Shown piece by piece: positions 48,377 to 60,800 of a stretch of 64,000 nt of DNA. This stretch comes from Psococerastis gibbosa (taxonomy: Eukaryota; Arthropoda; Insecta; Psocodea; Psocidae), in the NCBI GenBank assembly GCA_963971405.1, contig OZ020488.1:24385089-24449088 (forward strand). Direction: 5' to 3'. The position numbers and the translations under genes were made by a program. Under the pieces are notes generated by a model. That model searched no databases and had not been told where the DNA came from. It saw only the letters and a list, made by a program, of their open reading frames with translations. Every line of letters starts with the position of its first letter. The first letter of the stretch is position 1.

Positions 48377-51300
48377 ATGCAATTTATGCTGTTATTCAGT
48401 AGACAAGGCAAGCTCCGACTTCAAAAGTGGTATGTGGCCCATCCCGATAAATTGAAGAAGAAAATCACTCGTGAACTAATTACAACAATCTTAGCTCGAA
48501 AACCGAAGATGTGCAGTTTTTTAGAGTGGAAGGACCTTAAAGTTGTCTATAAGCGTTATGCCAGTCTTTACTTCTGTTGCGCTATTGAGCAAGCTGACAA
48601 TGAACTTCTTACACTTGAGATAATTCATCGATATGTTGAGCTCCTTGACAAATACTTCGGCAGTGTAAGTAATGCTTCACCAAAAGGAGGGAAAAAAGTA
48701 ACAAAAATACAATTTCATCATACTTAATTATTTACCGAGTTTTTTTTTTATATATTGATGGAAGCTTGAACTAAAAATTACTGCTTCGTCAAAGTGGTTT
48801 AATTTTTGGTAATAATGAAGCTGCAAATGCACGATCCAACTGGGCAACTGTACAGTTTGGTCTCCCGCATCAATTCCGGATCTACGGGGGGTAATTAAGT
48901 AAATTCATAAGATAGTAAAAGAACTTCCCAAAAATATCATTTTCTCCGTGGTTTAAAGGTTGCCAGTCACAAAAATTTTTTATACGAGACTGAGAAGTGG
49001 CCACGGGGTCACGATGAGGTACTTGTCCGAGGTCAACTGAAACCCTACAGGTAGGGTTGCCAGATGTCCGGTTTTTGACCGGACAGTCCGGTTTTTCGTA
49101 CCTCTGTCCGGTGAAAAAATAAATGTTTGACCGGACAATGCTTTGTCCGGTTTTTTCGTTTGAGTGTGAAAAAAATTTTTTTTACTTGAGGATAGAACGA
49201 AATAATTTTAAAAATCTGATGCTAGCCGCCAAAACAAGTTAGCCAACCTATTTATCGCGCGAATGGCTAGTGGCGTCTGCTTCAGTTTCATAACTTCGTC
49301 TGCTTTTATAATAAGTAAATAACAACAATCATTCCAGTTATTACATTTTAAAGTAGAAATGGATAGGGAAAGGGATAGTGAATTCCAAGTTAAGGGCAAT
49401 GCCAACAAAAAAATGAGAAGGATGTGCCACTACAATGTGGAATGGGAGGCAGACTTTTCGTGGCTGGCAAAGGACAGCAAAGTTGAAACAAGTGCTTTCT
49501 GTAAGTTATGTCATAACAATTTCACAATTGGGTTTGATGGCTTAAAGGCGGTTAAAAATCATGGAAATAGAAAAAAACACATGGAAGCTGAAGCCGCTAG
49601 AACACAATCACTGAGAATGGAAAAATTTTTTGTGCGTCAAAAAGATACCATGCAGAAAGAAAAGGTAAGCATAGCCGAAATTACTGAAGTGTTTCACAGC
49701 GTGAAACATCACACTTCTTACCTGGCTCAAGATTGCTACACAAAGGTTATGAAGATGGTTATAACAGATTCTGATATTGTAAAGCAGATGACTGGGGGAC
49801 GCACAAAATGCTCTGCTATTGTAAACCATGTCCTTTACCCGCATGCAATGGAGATTGCTCTAAAAGATTTAAAAACTAACATACCATTTTCTGTGGCTAC
49901 AGACGCCTCCAATAAGGGAAACAAAAAATTTTATCCCGTTGTGGCACAATATTTTATGCCAAATGGAATTCGTCACAAGATTTTGGATTTCTATGAAGAT
50001 CCCTTTGAGGATTCTAGGTCCGTTAAAGAAAAGTTGTGTGAAGTACTAACGAAATCAAAATTGTCTTGGAAAATGGTGACAGCCTACGGTGCGGACAATA
50101 CATCCGTAAATTTTGGGGTAAACAATTCCGTTTTTCAAAAACTGGCGTCAGAGGAAAATGCTGATATATTTGCTGGACATTGTCACGATCATATTTTTCA
50201 TAACTGCGCAAAATATGCACTAAAAGTAATTTCACTGGATGTTGAAAATCTCGTATCAAAGATATTTGGTGAGTTTTCTTGTTCAGCCAAAAGGAGAGAA
50301 GAGCTTAAGGAGTGTTTCAGTTTCTTTGAAAGTGACTACCATGAAGTTCTGAGGCATGTACCAACGAGATGGCTTAGCTTATTTCGTGCCGTTGACAGGG
50401 TCCTATCAAGCTGGGAACCAATAAAAATGTATTTTTTGGAGAAGGGTGAGGAGAACTGCCCGAAAGTGATTTGGGACTTCCTGAAAGACCAGGAAGATCA
50501 GTTAGCGAGTGAATCAAATCCTACTATTCATGAACTATATCTTTACTTTATTCATAATTTGATGGCAGCATTTCAAGAAGTTCTCCTAATGCTGGAAAAA
50601 AAGACTACGACAGCATTCAACTTACATTACGTTATGGTCAAGTTCAGGAATGAACTTCTGAAAAAAATAAGAGACAATTTCTTTGGAATGAAGGTGCAAA
50701 TGGCTTTCAGGAGAGGTCACATCGAAAAAACTAAAATTGACAAATTTACGGAAGAAGCTTTGAATGCTTATCACAGAGCTGTAAATTATTTGGAAAAATG
50801 GTACCCATATGATTCAAGCAAATTCAAACTCTACAGTTGCTTGGATTTAGTACGCACCTTCCCTAACTTGAACGAAATAGTTGATATATGGATGGCCTCC
50901 CCTTGGAAGGACAAATTGGCATCAGACAATATTTACAGTGAGCTGTCGGCGCTTGAAAGTGTTCTACCGTCTCTGAAATCCCTTGAGGTATCATCTCTGG
51001 AAATGTGGTGTGAATTTTTTAAAAAAGAAGAAAGTGCACCGAACTTACTGAAAGTACTACAATATGTGCTGAGCGTCCCGGTATCTAACGCTCACGTAGA
51101 GCGAATTTTTAGCGTCATGGGTAACTTGTGGACCAACGAAAGAAATCGTCTTTCCATAAATACAGTAAAGAGTGAACTATGCGTTTTTTTTAACATTGAA
51201 GAGAGCTGCACAGATTTCGCAGCTTCCATTGCTGAAAACAAAGCTCTCCTGAAAGCCACTGCGTCAAGTGATAAATACGGAGCTTAAAAATTAAAATGCA

Positions 51301-51802
51301 TATCTAATTATGTCTTACTGTAACTGTATTGTATGTAATAATGTATGGTAGCCTACATACAATGTAATAAAATAATTACAGCATACAGGAATTAAAAAAG
51401 TCTACTCTATGTACTGTCATTTTTTTATTTTTATTTAAGCGGTAGGCTAGCTTGCCAGTTACTATGATAACAAGTTCCTCAAAATTCACTGAATTTTAGA
51501 CTAGATAAAATGACCTTTTTTTATAAAAATTTACACTAGATAGAATGCCACATTAGCTCCCTGTCCGGTTTTTATGTTTTGCGAATCTGGCAACCCTACC
51601 TACAGGATATTATATTAGAATATACAGTCCTCCTTAATTGCCTCCCAAATTCCATAGTCAGACCTTTCAATCTACTTTCAATTTTAGAAACATCCAGCCC
51701 AACAATATATTTTGCTCTTCATACGTTTTTAAAAAACAGTAAAAAAAAAAAACTATTTAAGACTGCCGCACATTAGTGGCTGAATGGCTCCCCATCGCCG
51801 AC

Positions 51803-51839
<37 letters not shown>

Positions 51840-54800
51840 GGAGTATATAACACTGACATTAAATAATTAACTTTGATTGAAGAGGTAACCTCCACGTTAT
51901 AACCGAAATTGGAAGATATAGAAAAACTGGGCTTGCCGGGATACGAACCCACTATCTAACACTAACCGGGGCGTCGTCTTAACCGTACAAGAACAGTTAA
52001 TGTGTATCCTCTTCTTATATCATGTCAATACGAGCATATAAGAAGAGGATACACATCAACTGTTCTCGGTTAAGACGTCGCCCTGTTTAGTTGTAGATCG
52101 TGGGTTCGAATCCCGGCAAACCCAGTTTTTCTATTTCCTCTAGTTCCGGTTGGTATGTTTAAGTTTTCTATCCCAGTAGGAAACCGGGAACGATAAATTT
52201 GGTCGGCCATAGAATCTACCTCGGCGCTCCAGCCGTCTGTTACCATGAAAACGCCGAAACTTTTGTTTACATTTCATTCCATACAATAGTGGAGAAACAT
52301 TTACTGGAGCGGCTTTTTTGCCTTAATTATGAATCTTTGTTCTTGTTTAAGCATAAAGACCCGATTAGCAACAATGCCTTTCGCCTTGCAACCATTGTTA
52401 TATGAATCAGTATAATAGCATAGCTGAAGATATCACGAAAACAAAGAAAAATATCAGTTGGCCAATTCGGTCTGATTGTTTGTGTTTGATTCGGGCAGAT
52501 CATGTTTTCAAACATAGGGCTGGCAGCTTTAAAATTGTACGATGTACAGTTTCAAAGAATTTGGAAATTGTTGGAAAATAAATTTTTACCCTAAGAATTA
52601 TTCCAACTGGGGTTTTAGTTTGCAGCTATTTTCATTCCCAACTGAGCAACGCACTTTCCCACGACATGGTGATGTGGTTATTCATTTAAATGACTTAAAT
52701 TTCATTTTATGTCAGAGCTTTGTTGGATTTTTTAATTAACTATTATACTTCTATATTATCGCTATTTTGATATTTCTAATAGTTTCTGGGAGTTAATTAA
52801 AATATGCACTATTCGTAACCACCTTGGTATTTATAATTGGCTTTAAATACCAAGTGATATTTATAATAACATCTTATATTTTCAGGTGTGCGAATTGGAC
52901 ATAATATTTAATTTTGAAAAGGCGTATTTCATACTTGACGAATTGCTCCTAGGCGGCGAAATTCAAGAAACCTCCAAGAAAAATGTATTAAAAGCTATTG
53001 CAGCTCAGGATCTATTGCAAGAGGTGAGTGACGGACCAGTTCCCATTGAAATCTAGCGGGAAACCTTGTACTGTAATTGTACTTGTAATTAAAAAAATTA
53101 TGAGTAGCTTTCGATTGACAAGGCGTGGTGATGGTTGGCTGGATAGTCTGTCCCAGTACTAGTTAGAAGAAAAAGCTATTAGTTTCTTCATTTAATCATG
53201 CGTGAAATTTACTCTTCCACGTGTCTGCTGCCGTTCTTCATGGAATGATTGAAGCTGTTGTTAGCTACTTGACTATTCTGAATACCGCAGATGCATAGTC
53301 GTGGCGATTGTTTCAAATACTCTATTAACTGCTACACACTATTTTTAGATCTTAAGTAACACGACTGCTACTGCTTCTTTTTGCTGGTTTAGATCTCGTT
53401 CATACAATAGTACAATATAATTACAAACATTATAATGTAAATACGTTCATAAATGCAATTAATAAAATTTATTTATTTTATTGTTGTATTTTTCTCGCAC
53501 CAAATGTGTGAAATTAATCACATAGCGAGATCGGATGATGTGTCATAGTGCGATGCCCATTAATGAAACAATATTTTGAAATTCGAATGGATCCTGTTAT
53601 AAACTTTGGGCGGACTCTAATGTCCTCCCTTGAACGTCTTAGGTCACTTGAGTTTCAGATTACTAATCTTATTAGCTCGCTAGCCTATGTCAAATGTTCA
53701 TTCGACGAACCATGCCATAAACTCCTAAAACGACCAACTTGTTGGTACATTAATGAGCTATAAAATTCACATTAGTGGCATTTAAAAATGTATTTTCCCG
53801 AATTTAGCCTGATGCATGTTGCTTACTCAAAAATCTTATTACTCGTGTCTATACATGCAATTAAATGCATTTTGTCCATTGTTTAATATATGTATTTAAA
53901 AATTATGGATTTAAGATTTCTGAGGCCTGCATAAATATTTTTACCAAAGCATGTGCAAATTTAAAAATGTGGCGAATTTCTTCGACTATTTATAGCGATT
54001 AACAATCTGTTTCAATAAGATACTATCAAACAATTACGCGTTCAGTCAGTTCTAAACTATTATTTCATCATTAAATTCGGTAAATGTTAAAGTAAAATGT
54101 ATTTACAAACAACATTTGGTATTGTACCTTTTGACACCGTACGATAAGTTAGAACGACGATGAATTTGCCGTTACAATAGCTTTCGAAATTTCGATGATC
54201 CGTTAAAAGAGGTCTAAAGAAAACTTTACCGGAGAACTTATTCACTCGTAGGGTTATATGGTATGGACTTATTTATTCATTCTCGGTACACAACTCTACT
54301 CATTTGCATGATGTCGATGGGCTAAAATGGTTAAGGTTGGAACAGTTTCCTAAAATGTTCAACATTGTTGCTGAATGAAGAAGACCGCAGTTGTATAACT
54401 TGCCTGCCTGCCTATAATACTAGTATAATTAATGTTGGTTGCATTAAATTAAAATAAACTGTAATCTGATGGTTATAAAGGCGGCATGTGTAAAATGTAA
54501 TACTATTCATGAAAGTTTATCCGTCTTTATTGGAAACGGATGCGATTGTTTGAATGCGATTTAATTTCTATAGTCCAGTTAACAACTGAATGAATGGGAG
54601 TGCCTTGAACAAGTGGAGTATCCAGATAACTGTATGGTCTAACCCCGTTCAAACTCTATTGCATTGCTCTGTAGACAATATTATTGTATATTAATTTTAG
54701 TAACAGAAAACATCCCCACAACAAAAGCATTTCAAGCATTAAATTGTTTGCTCAGCAATAAAAATACTCATATAAGGAATATTTAATAAATTAATCGGCT

Positions 54801-57800
54801 GTATAACAAGGGATAATGCAATTAGTAGTTACAGTTCCGCTTTATTATCGTTATTTTTGTTACTATTCAGAAATTTATCAATTTATTTCACTTATAGTAA
54901 TAATTCGCCTATCAACATTTTAAGTTTAAATCAGCCCAGCGATATCTGCAGTCAGAAACAGAAAGTGGGGTGCTTGTATTTTTATGGCGCCCATTCCACC
55001 GACCGGCTAGGGCTATTTACAAAAACAGTGACGTGGTAGCAGACATTCAAGACTTAGGCGGGGTTTCCACCGACCTCGCATTGCAGAATTGACGGAAATG
55101 TTTATTTTCCTCTATGCCATAGTTAAAATTGATCAATGATCATACATTAAAATCACAAACAAACAAACTAAAATTAAAAAATGGCGTCATGGGATATGTT
55201 AAGTACAAACATTTTAACAGATTTCTATAAAAAGAAAAATTCTAATTTCCGTCAATGTCATTTGCATTCTGCAATGCGAGGTCGGTGGAAACGCCACCTC
55301 AGTCTTGAATGTCTGCTACCACGTCACCGTTTTTGTAAATAGCCCTAGCCGGTCGATGGAATGGGCACCTATGATTAAAATAGTCTCAATTCCATGCTTT
55401 CATGTACCGTAATATACCCAAAATTCGCCCTTATGGGAAATAAAGACAATCTTCTTTCTTACCGTAAGCGACTGCAAGGAAGTAAAATATGATACCTGTA
55501 TTTACAGTATAAATATGCTGAGTGGTGATTGATTTGATTATTTCGGAATATGTTAGAAACTGTGAGAGGCTTTGATATTCTGACTTCCACACGTAGAGAA
55601 GAGATATCTTCTAAGCCTGATTCATTGAAACTTTTCTGACTAGAAGCCAAAACGATCTGTGCGCCGCAAATATGGCGTCTCAAATTGAAGAAAGATTGAT
55701 AAAAAAACACGTTGGCTTTGAAATAAAATGTGAACCTTGAAGGGAGCCAGGAAAGATGCAATTTTAGCAATTGCTTGGGAAAGCCGTCGTTCACAAAATA
55801 ATTTTTACAAATTGATGTTTCTTATACCTTTTTGGTCCTTACTGAAGGAGCTACCATTGAGTCATTTTTCAACTAGGCATTGCATACGGTACAAAAGGCG
55901 TTATTGGAGATGGTTTGTTTGGTTAACCATTAGGAATTTTATCAGAAGACTGAAGACATATCTTAGCTTTTCCAACGTACGGGGAAGTCAGACTTTCATA
56001 GTCTTAAGACCTAAGTGATATTTCGGAAACGTCAATTCAGTCACCATTCTGTGGAAATAAAACCGAAGGCTGTAATTTAGTGTTCCACATTATGTATATA
56101 TATATAACCAGCTCAAGTTCGGACACTTGAATTTTTGTATCACTTATTTTACAAATATTTTTTTTCTTAAATTTCGTCAGATTAATTTTTGTTTGACTAT
56201 AATACATTAAAATATAGACCATTAGGTAGTTTTTGAAGAAAATATGTTTAAAATCTATGGAAGCATAACCTCAGGGATAATATTTGTTTCCACCCTTGCA
56301 AGGACTATGAAAATTATCCACTTCCAAGGACCTGGTTTTTTTTTTCGTAAAAAATTGAACTTAGCGGGTCAAAAACCACCTAAAATTTGAAAAAAATTTC
56401 ATTTTAACAATAATAGTTGAAAAATTTTCAGAAACAAAATTTTTTTGTGATGTGGCGAGAGGAATCGCGTTATCCGCGGGTAACCGCGAATGAGTGATAA
56501 CGCTTTCGTAACTTGGAATGGCGTACGGAAAATAGCTGCAGGCTACTCCTGGCAGAAGGCACTGTTCATGATATTGCCTGAAAAGAAGACGCGCTTGTGG
56601 AAATCAATTGAAAATTTGGTCGGAAGATAACTGGCGCAGGGTTGTCTGGTCGGATAAATCGAGATGTGAACATTGATTTCCACAAGCGCGTCTTCTTTTC
56701 ATTTGACGCAAACTCAGTGCCGGCTTCTTCTTAGCAGCGTAAGATTGAAACCCCATGTTCTTCAAAGTATGGCGACAAGTATCATTGCGTTTATGATTTA
56801 TAGAATCACTAGTATCCGTTCTATTGGATCAGGCCACTCATCCAAGGGCCCTTTCTTCCTCTTGCGTCACTGTCCGAATACTTCCGTAGGTTTAGCTACG
56901 ATTTCTCTGGTTTTTTCGTGTTTTCAGGCAATATCTTGAACAATGCTTTCTGCTAGGAGTAGCCTGCAGCTATTTTCCGTACGCCATTCCAAGTTACGAA
57001 AGCGTTATCACTCATTCGCGTTTATCCGCGGATAACGCGATTCCTCTCGCCACATCACAGAAAAATTTGCAAAATGCAAATTTTTCAACTATTATTGTTA
57101 ATATGAAATTGTTTTCAAATTTTAGATGGTTTTTGACCCGGTAGGTTCATTTTTTTACGAAAAAAAAACCGGTCCTAGGAAGTAGGCCATTTTCATAGTC
57201 CTTGCAAGGGTGGAAACAAATATTGTCCCTGAGGTTATGCTTCCATAGATTTTAAAATATTTTCTTCAAAATCTACCTGATGGTCCATATTTTAATGTAT
57301 TTAAGAAAAAAAAATATTTTGTGAAATAAGTGATACAAAAATTCAAGTGCCCGAACTTGAGCTGGTTAGGGTAGTATATATATATAAATCATTCTAATGA
57401 ATCTGCAAAATTATGTAAATAAGATTAGCATTAGTATGAAAATAACTATAAATGAACTATTATTGTTGCAAGTGCAAGTGTGAATATACAATCTATTAAT
57501 AAGAATCTTAGTTCATAATTTATTACCGATGCTACTGTACATTTAATAACAGGTGTCAATTACTCCGATTTCGTAACTGGGTCCCTTCATTTTGTAATTG
57601 TCGGCATAATAAGGCGCTTGTTCCACCAACGTCAATAGTGATAGTAAATGTAGTATTGACGTGGTAGCAGACATTAAAGACCGTCTAAAAATTTCAGCTA
57701 CCACGTCAATACTACATTTACTATCACTATATGCTTTGCGCAGCGGCGATATCGTAACCAATGAGGTTTTACCGAGGTGCGATTATTGCTAGTTGAAAAC

Positions 57801-60800
57801 TGATCACTGTTGACGTTGGTGGAATAAGCGCCTAACTTGTTAGACATATTTATTTTTGCAACTTTGTTTCTCGCCTAATCTTTATATGTAGGTCATTTGT
57901 ATACAAAATAGCAGATTGTAAATGTGGTAAATAATAAAATATGTAATTTAAACAGAATTTTTATATTAGTTGGAATCTCAAACGCCTTACCAACTTATTA
58001 CTAATTTATGCGCCGAATAATGCTTCTGATCACCCAAATTACTTCAAATTTTTAATTTTAATTTAATTATAATTTACTTTATTCTTACTGACCAGATAGG
58101 TTGTGATGCGTACATGACCCTGGTAACCCTAATTAAGTACTACAAGTTAAGTCAAAGGGGAGATCTAAAGGAGAAAATCAGACTAGAAAGGAATTTTATG
58201 CACACATTTACATAATTAAAAATAAAACTACATATCGGAGGTGAAGGTTAGTGAATTAACAACTGCATGGTGGTGTACAAAATACAATATTAAAAGCTTT
58301 CAGTGGGGTCACAAGGTACAATTTCACTGTCTAATTCGTGTTTTTTCCTAAGGACGAAGCGGTGGAGGGTGCTCTTAAAGACATTGGACTCTTGTGACTG
58401 CAATCATTCCATTTCGCCAAGTCTCAACGCTGCCAATCCATCATTCCAGTCCAATTTATCTAATTTATCATAATTTAGATTAATGAATGTGCCAAAACTT
58501 AGATTATCTGAAAACATTGATGGGGTTAGAAAATTCTCGACTGATTGTGTACGCAATATTTGTATTGATCACGCGACCAAATTTCCCTAATCTGATGGTA
58601 TGCCTTCATTTAGACTGATAATGAGCAATATTTGCATTTTCGTTACCACGCGATGAAAGTTTCAGTGATGAAATTTAAACGATATTTGAACTATTCGTTT
58701 GGATGCCCCAACTTTTTGCTATTCTTGTGAAATAAAGCGGGTGAGTGAGATAACTGAGAAAACTAGTAAGTGGTATGTTATCTCTCAAATTGCAATAAAA
58801 TAAAATTATGCAGGTAGTTTTGTGCATATCATTAAAATACTAACAACACATATCTATGCTGAAAATCAATGTACAATAGATTAATATGCGTGCTAATAAT
58901 CACTGTGGGCTCACAATGTTTTGGCATTTTAATTTGCACCCTTCCCAGTTTTATAGTTGGACAAGCATACGTTTGTTTTTGGTAACATACTGTATACATA
59001 TTTTGTAAATACGTTGAAGGTGTAGTTCCCTTATTCCCTCAGCAGCTGTTTGGCTTAAAATTAATATATTGGGTAGACTTAGAATAGCTAACATAGTCAT
59101 TTATTTTAAGGAGGAAAATTTCTAAATGCATACTAAAACAAATTTCCTGAGAATTTGACAACGAAGTCAACTAGAACCGATTTCAATACTTAACTTATGG
59201 GGTAACCCAAATCTACTACTCCAGTCGTATGGAAACCCATAAACAGTGAGTCTTGTTTATAGCTATAACCGAGCCTTCCTACATGCAGTTACAGACAATG
59301 GCAAAACTAGAGTAGGCTCTGTTGATATAATTGTGGCAACGCAAAATGCTTCAAGGGTTACAACTGCCGAGTGTCATGATGTAAGATCTGTGATACACCC
59401 TGACTGATAAGACAATTTGTATGTAAGCCGTATAACATGGGCACGATTAATATTGGTTGGTGAGCTAGTTTTAGCACAGTGTTGATGGCCATTTATTGTA
59501 CTGTTTGGTTTCATTAACATAAAACTGGTCTGAGACGTCTTTATTAATCATCAGTCAATCTCACCATTGAGTGTTTCAAATACTTCACTTCCGGCAAACT
59601 AAGTCAAAGTAAGTTAGGACATTTTGGTGGGGCGGGCTCTAAATTTTTCAAATAATTTTATGGTATCATATCTTAATCTTTTATTAAAATATCAAACATT
59701 GTGCATAAAAAATTACATAATGACTGTTGTACATACAGTTGTGCTGGCCACTGAGGAGAGCATTAACAGCATTGCATATTTCCTTCTCATGGTCATGTGT
59801 AAAAACAATTTTTGAGATGGTTTCGTAGGACTTTAACATACATTTTTGCCTGTATATTATGAGATACAAGATATAAGTTTACGTGCCCATCATCAAGAAA
59901 TTTTCAATTTTGATGAGTGAACAATGAGAGGCTCAAATGTGAAATGTTTTTAGTTACGATTCGAATGGAAGTAAAATAACATACAAAGTCCAAACATTAC
60001 GCGAAATTTGAAGAAAATAACTGACTGATGAAATTTCCTTATGGGCACCTATTGTATTAGTGAGTAAGCAAAAGAGGGTTTAATTATTTGGATGTAAGAA
60101 TCATCTTTAATGAAATTTCAGTTTTTTTAAACTTGATTAACTCGCTTGTTTAAAAATAAAAATTTGGCTTTGATAAATGATTCTCTTGATAGAGCTTGCA
60201 CCATTTTAAACCTCCTTGTTCTAGGTTTGCTCATTGTTCAGATATTGCAACAAATTAGTTGACAAGCAATAGGGCAATGACGCATACCCTATATAGTCTA
60301 CGATTTCGAAGTATCAGCTGATTCAATAAAAAATGTACATGACAAATCACTTGCCTTTTCTATAATGACTACCCTATCTGGGAATTAATTAGGCATGCAT
60401 AAGGTTTATGCATGATGCTTGCTTCATGTTCATGTTCTGCTCTATAGTCCTGTGTGATGAGACTGTTTTTGGGTTTGATGTTACGCATGCCGAACGTTTT
60501 ATTTTTATTTCCTGTTAAAAATTTGCTGTTATCAGATGTATGTGTTATTGCGTTACTGCCCCGATAATTTCAAATATTGTCTTGCAGAAATAATACCTAC
60601 CATACCAAAGCAAATTAGCCCTTTTTTGTTACGGCGATGCCGTTCTTAATGGCAAATTAAAAGGCCAGAACTTACCTAGCGTACAAAGCCGCCTGTGTTT
60701 CAACCATTGTACAATATGACAATATGGGAAAAATTATGTTGAAAATGAATAATTCTAAGCTTTTCCTGCATGCACTTGGAAAATAACATGCTGCATGTTT

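Larger units (their letters stand above)
56107..57366. mobile_element. Foldback made of two Tc1-like elements head to head
   Basis: Ends ACCAGCTCAAGTTCGG/CCGAACTTGAGCTGGT (one mismatch), flanked by TA (56,105-56,106; 57,367-57,368). The arms align for about 500 bp (shared GCATAACCTCAGGGATAAT, GGAATCGCGTTATCCGCGG, GCGTACGGAAAATAGCTGCA). The plus arm encodes a Tc1-like fragment and the minus arm the region N-terminal to it, both facing the centre. A deletion of about 230 bp in the left arm (near 56,580) removed its copy of the N-terminal coding part. Confidence 0.82.

Noticed and set aside
57543..57761. 72-codon minus-strand frame
   Set aside because: Produced by the MITE arms and U4 fragment.
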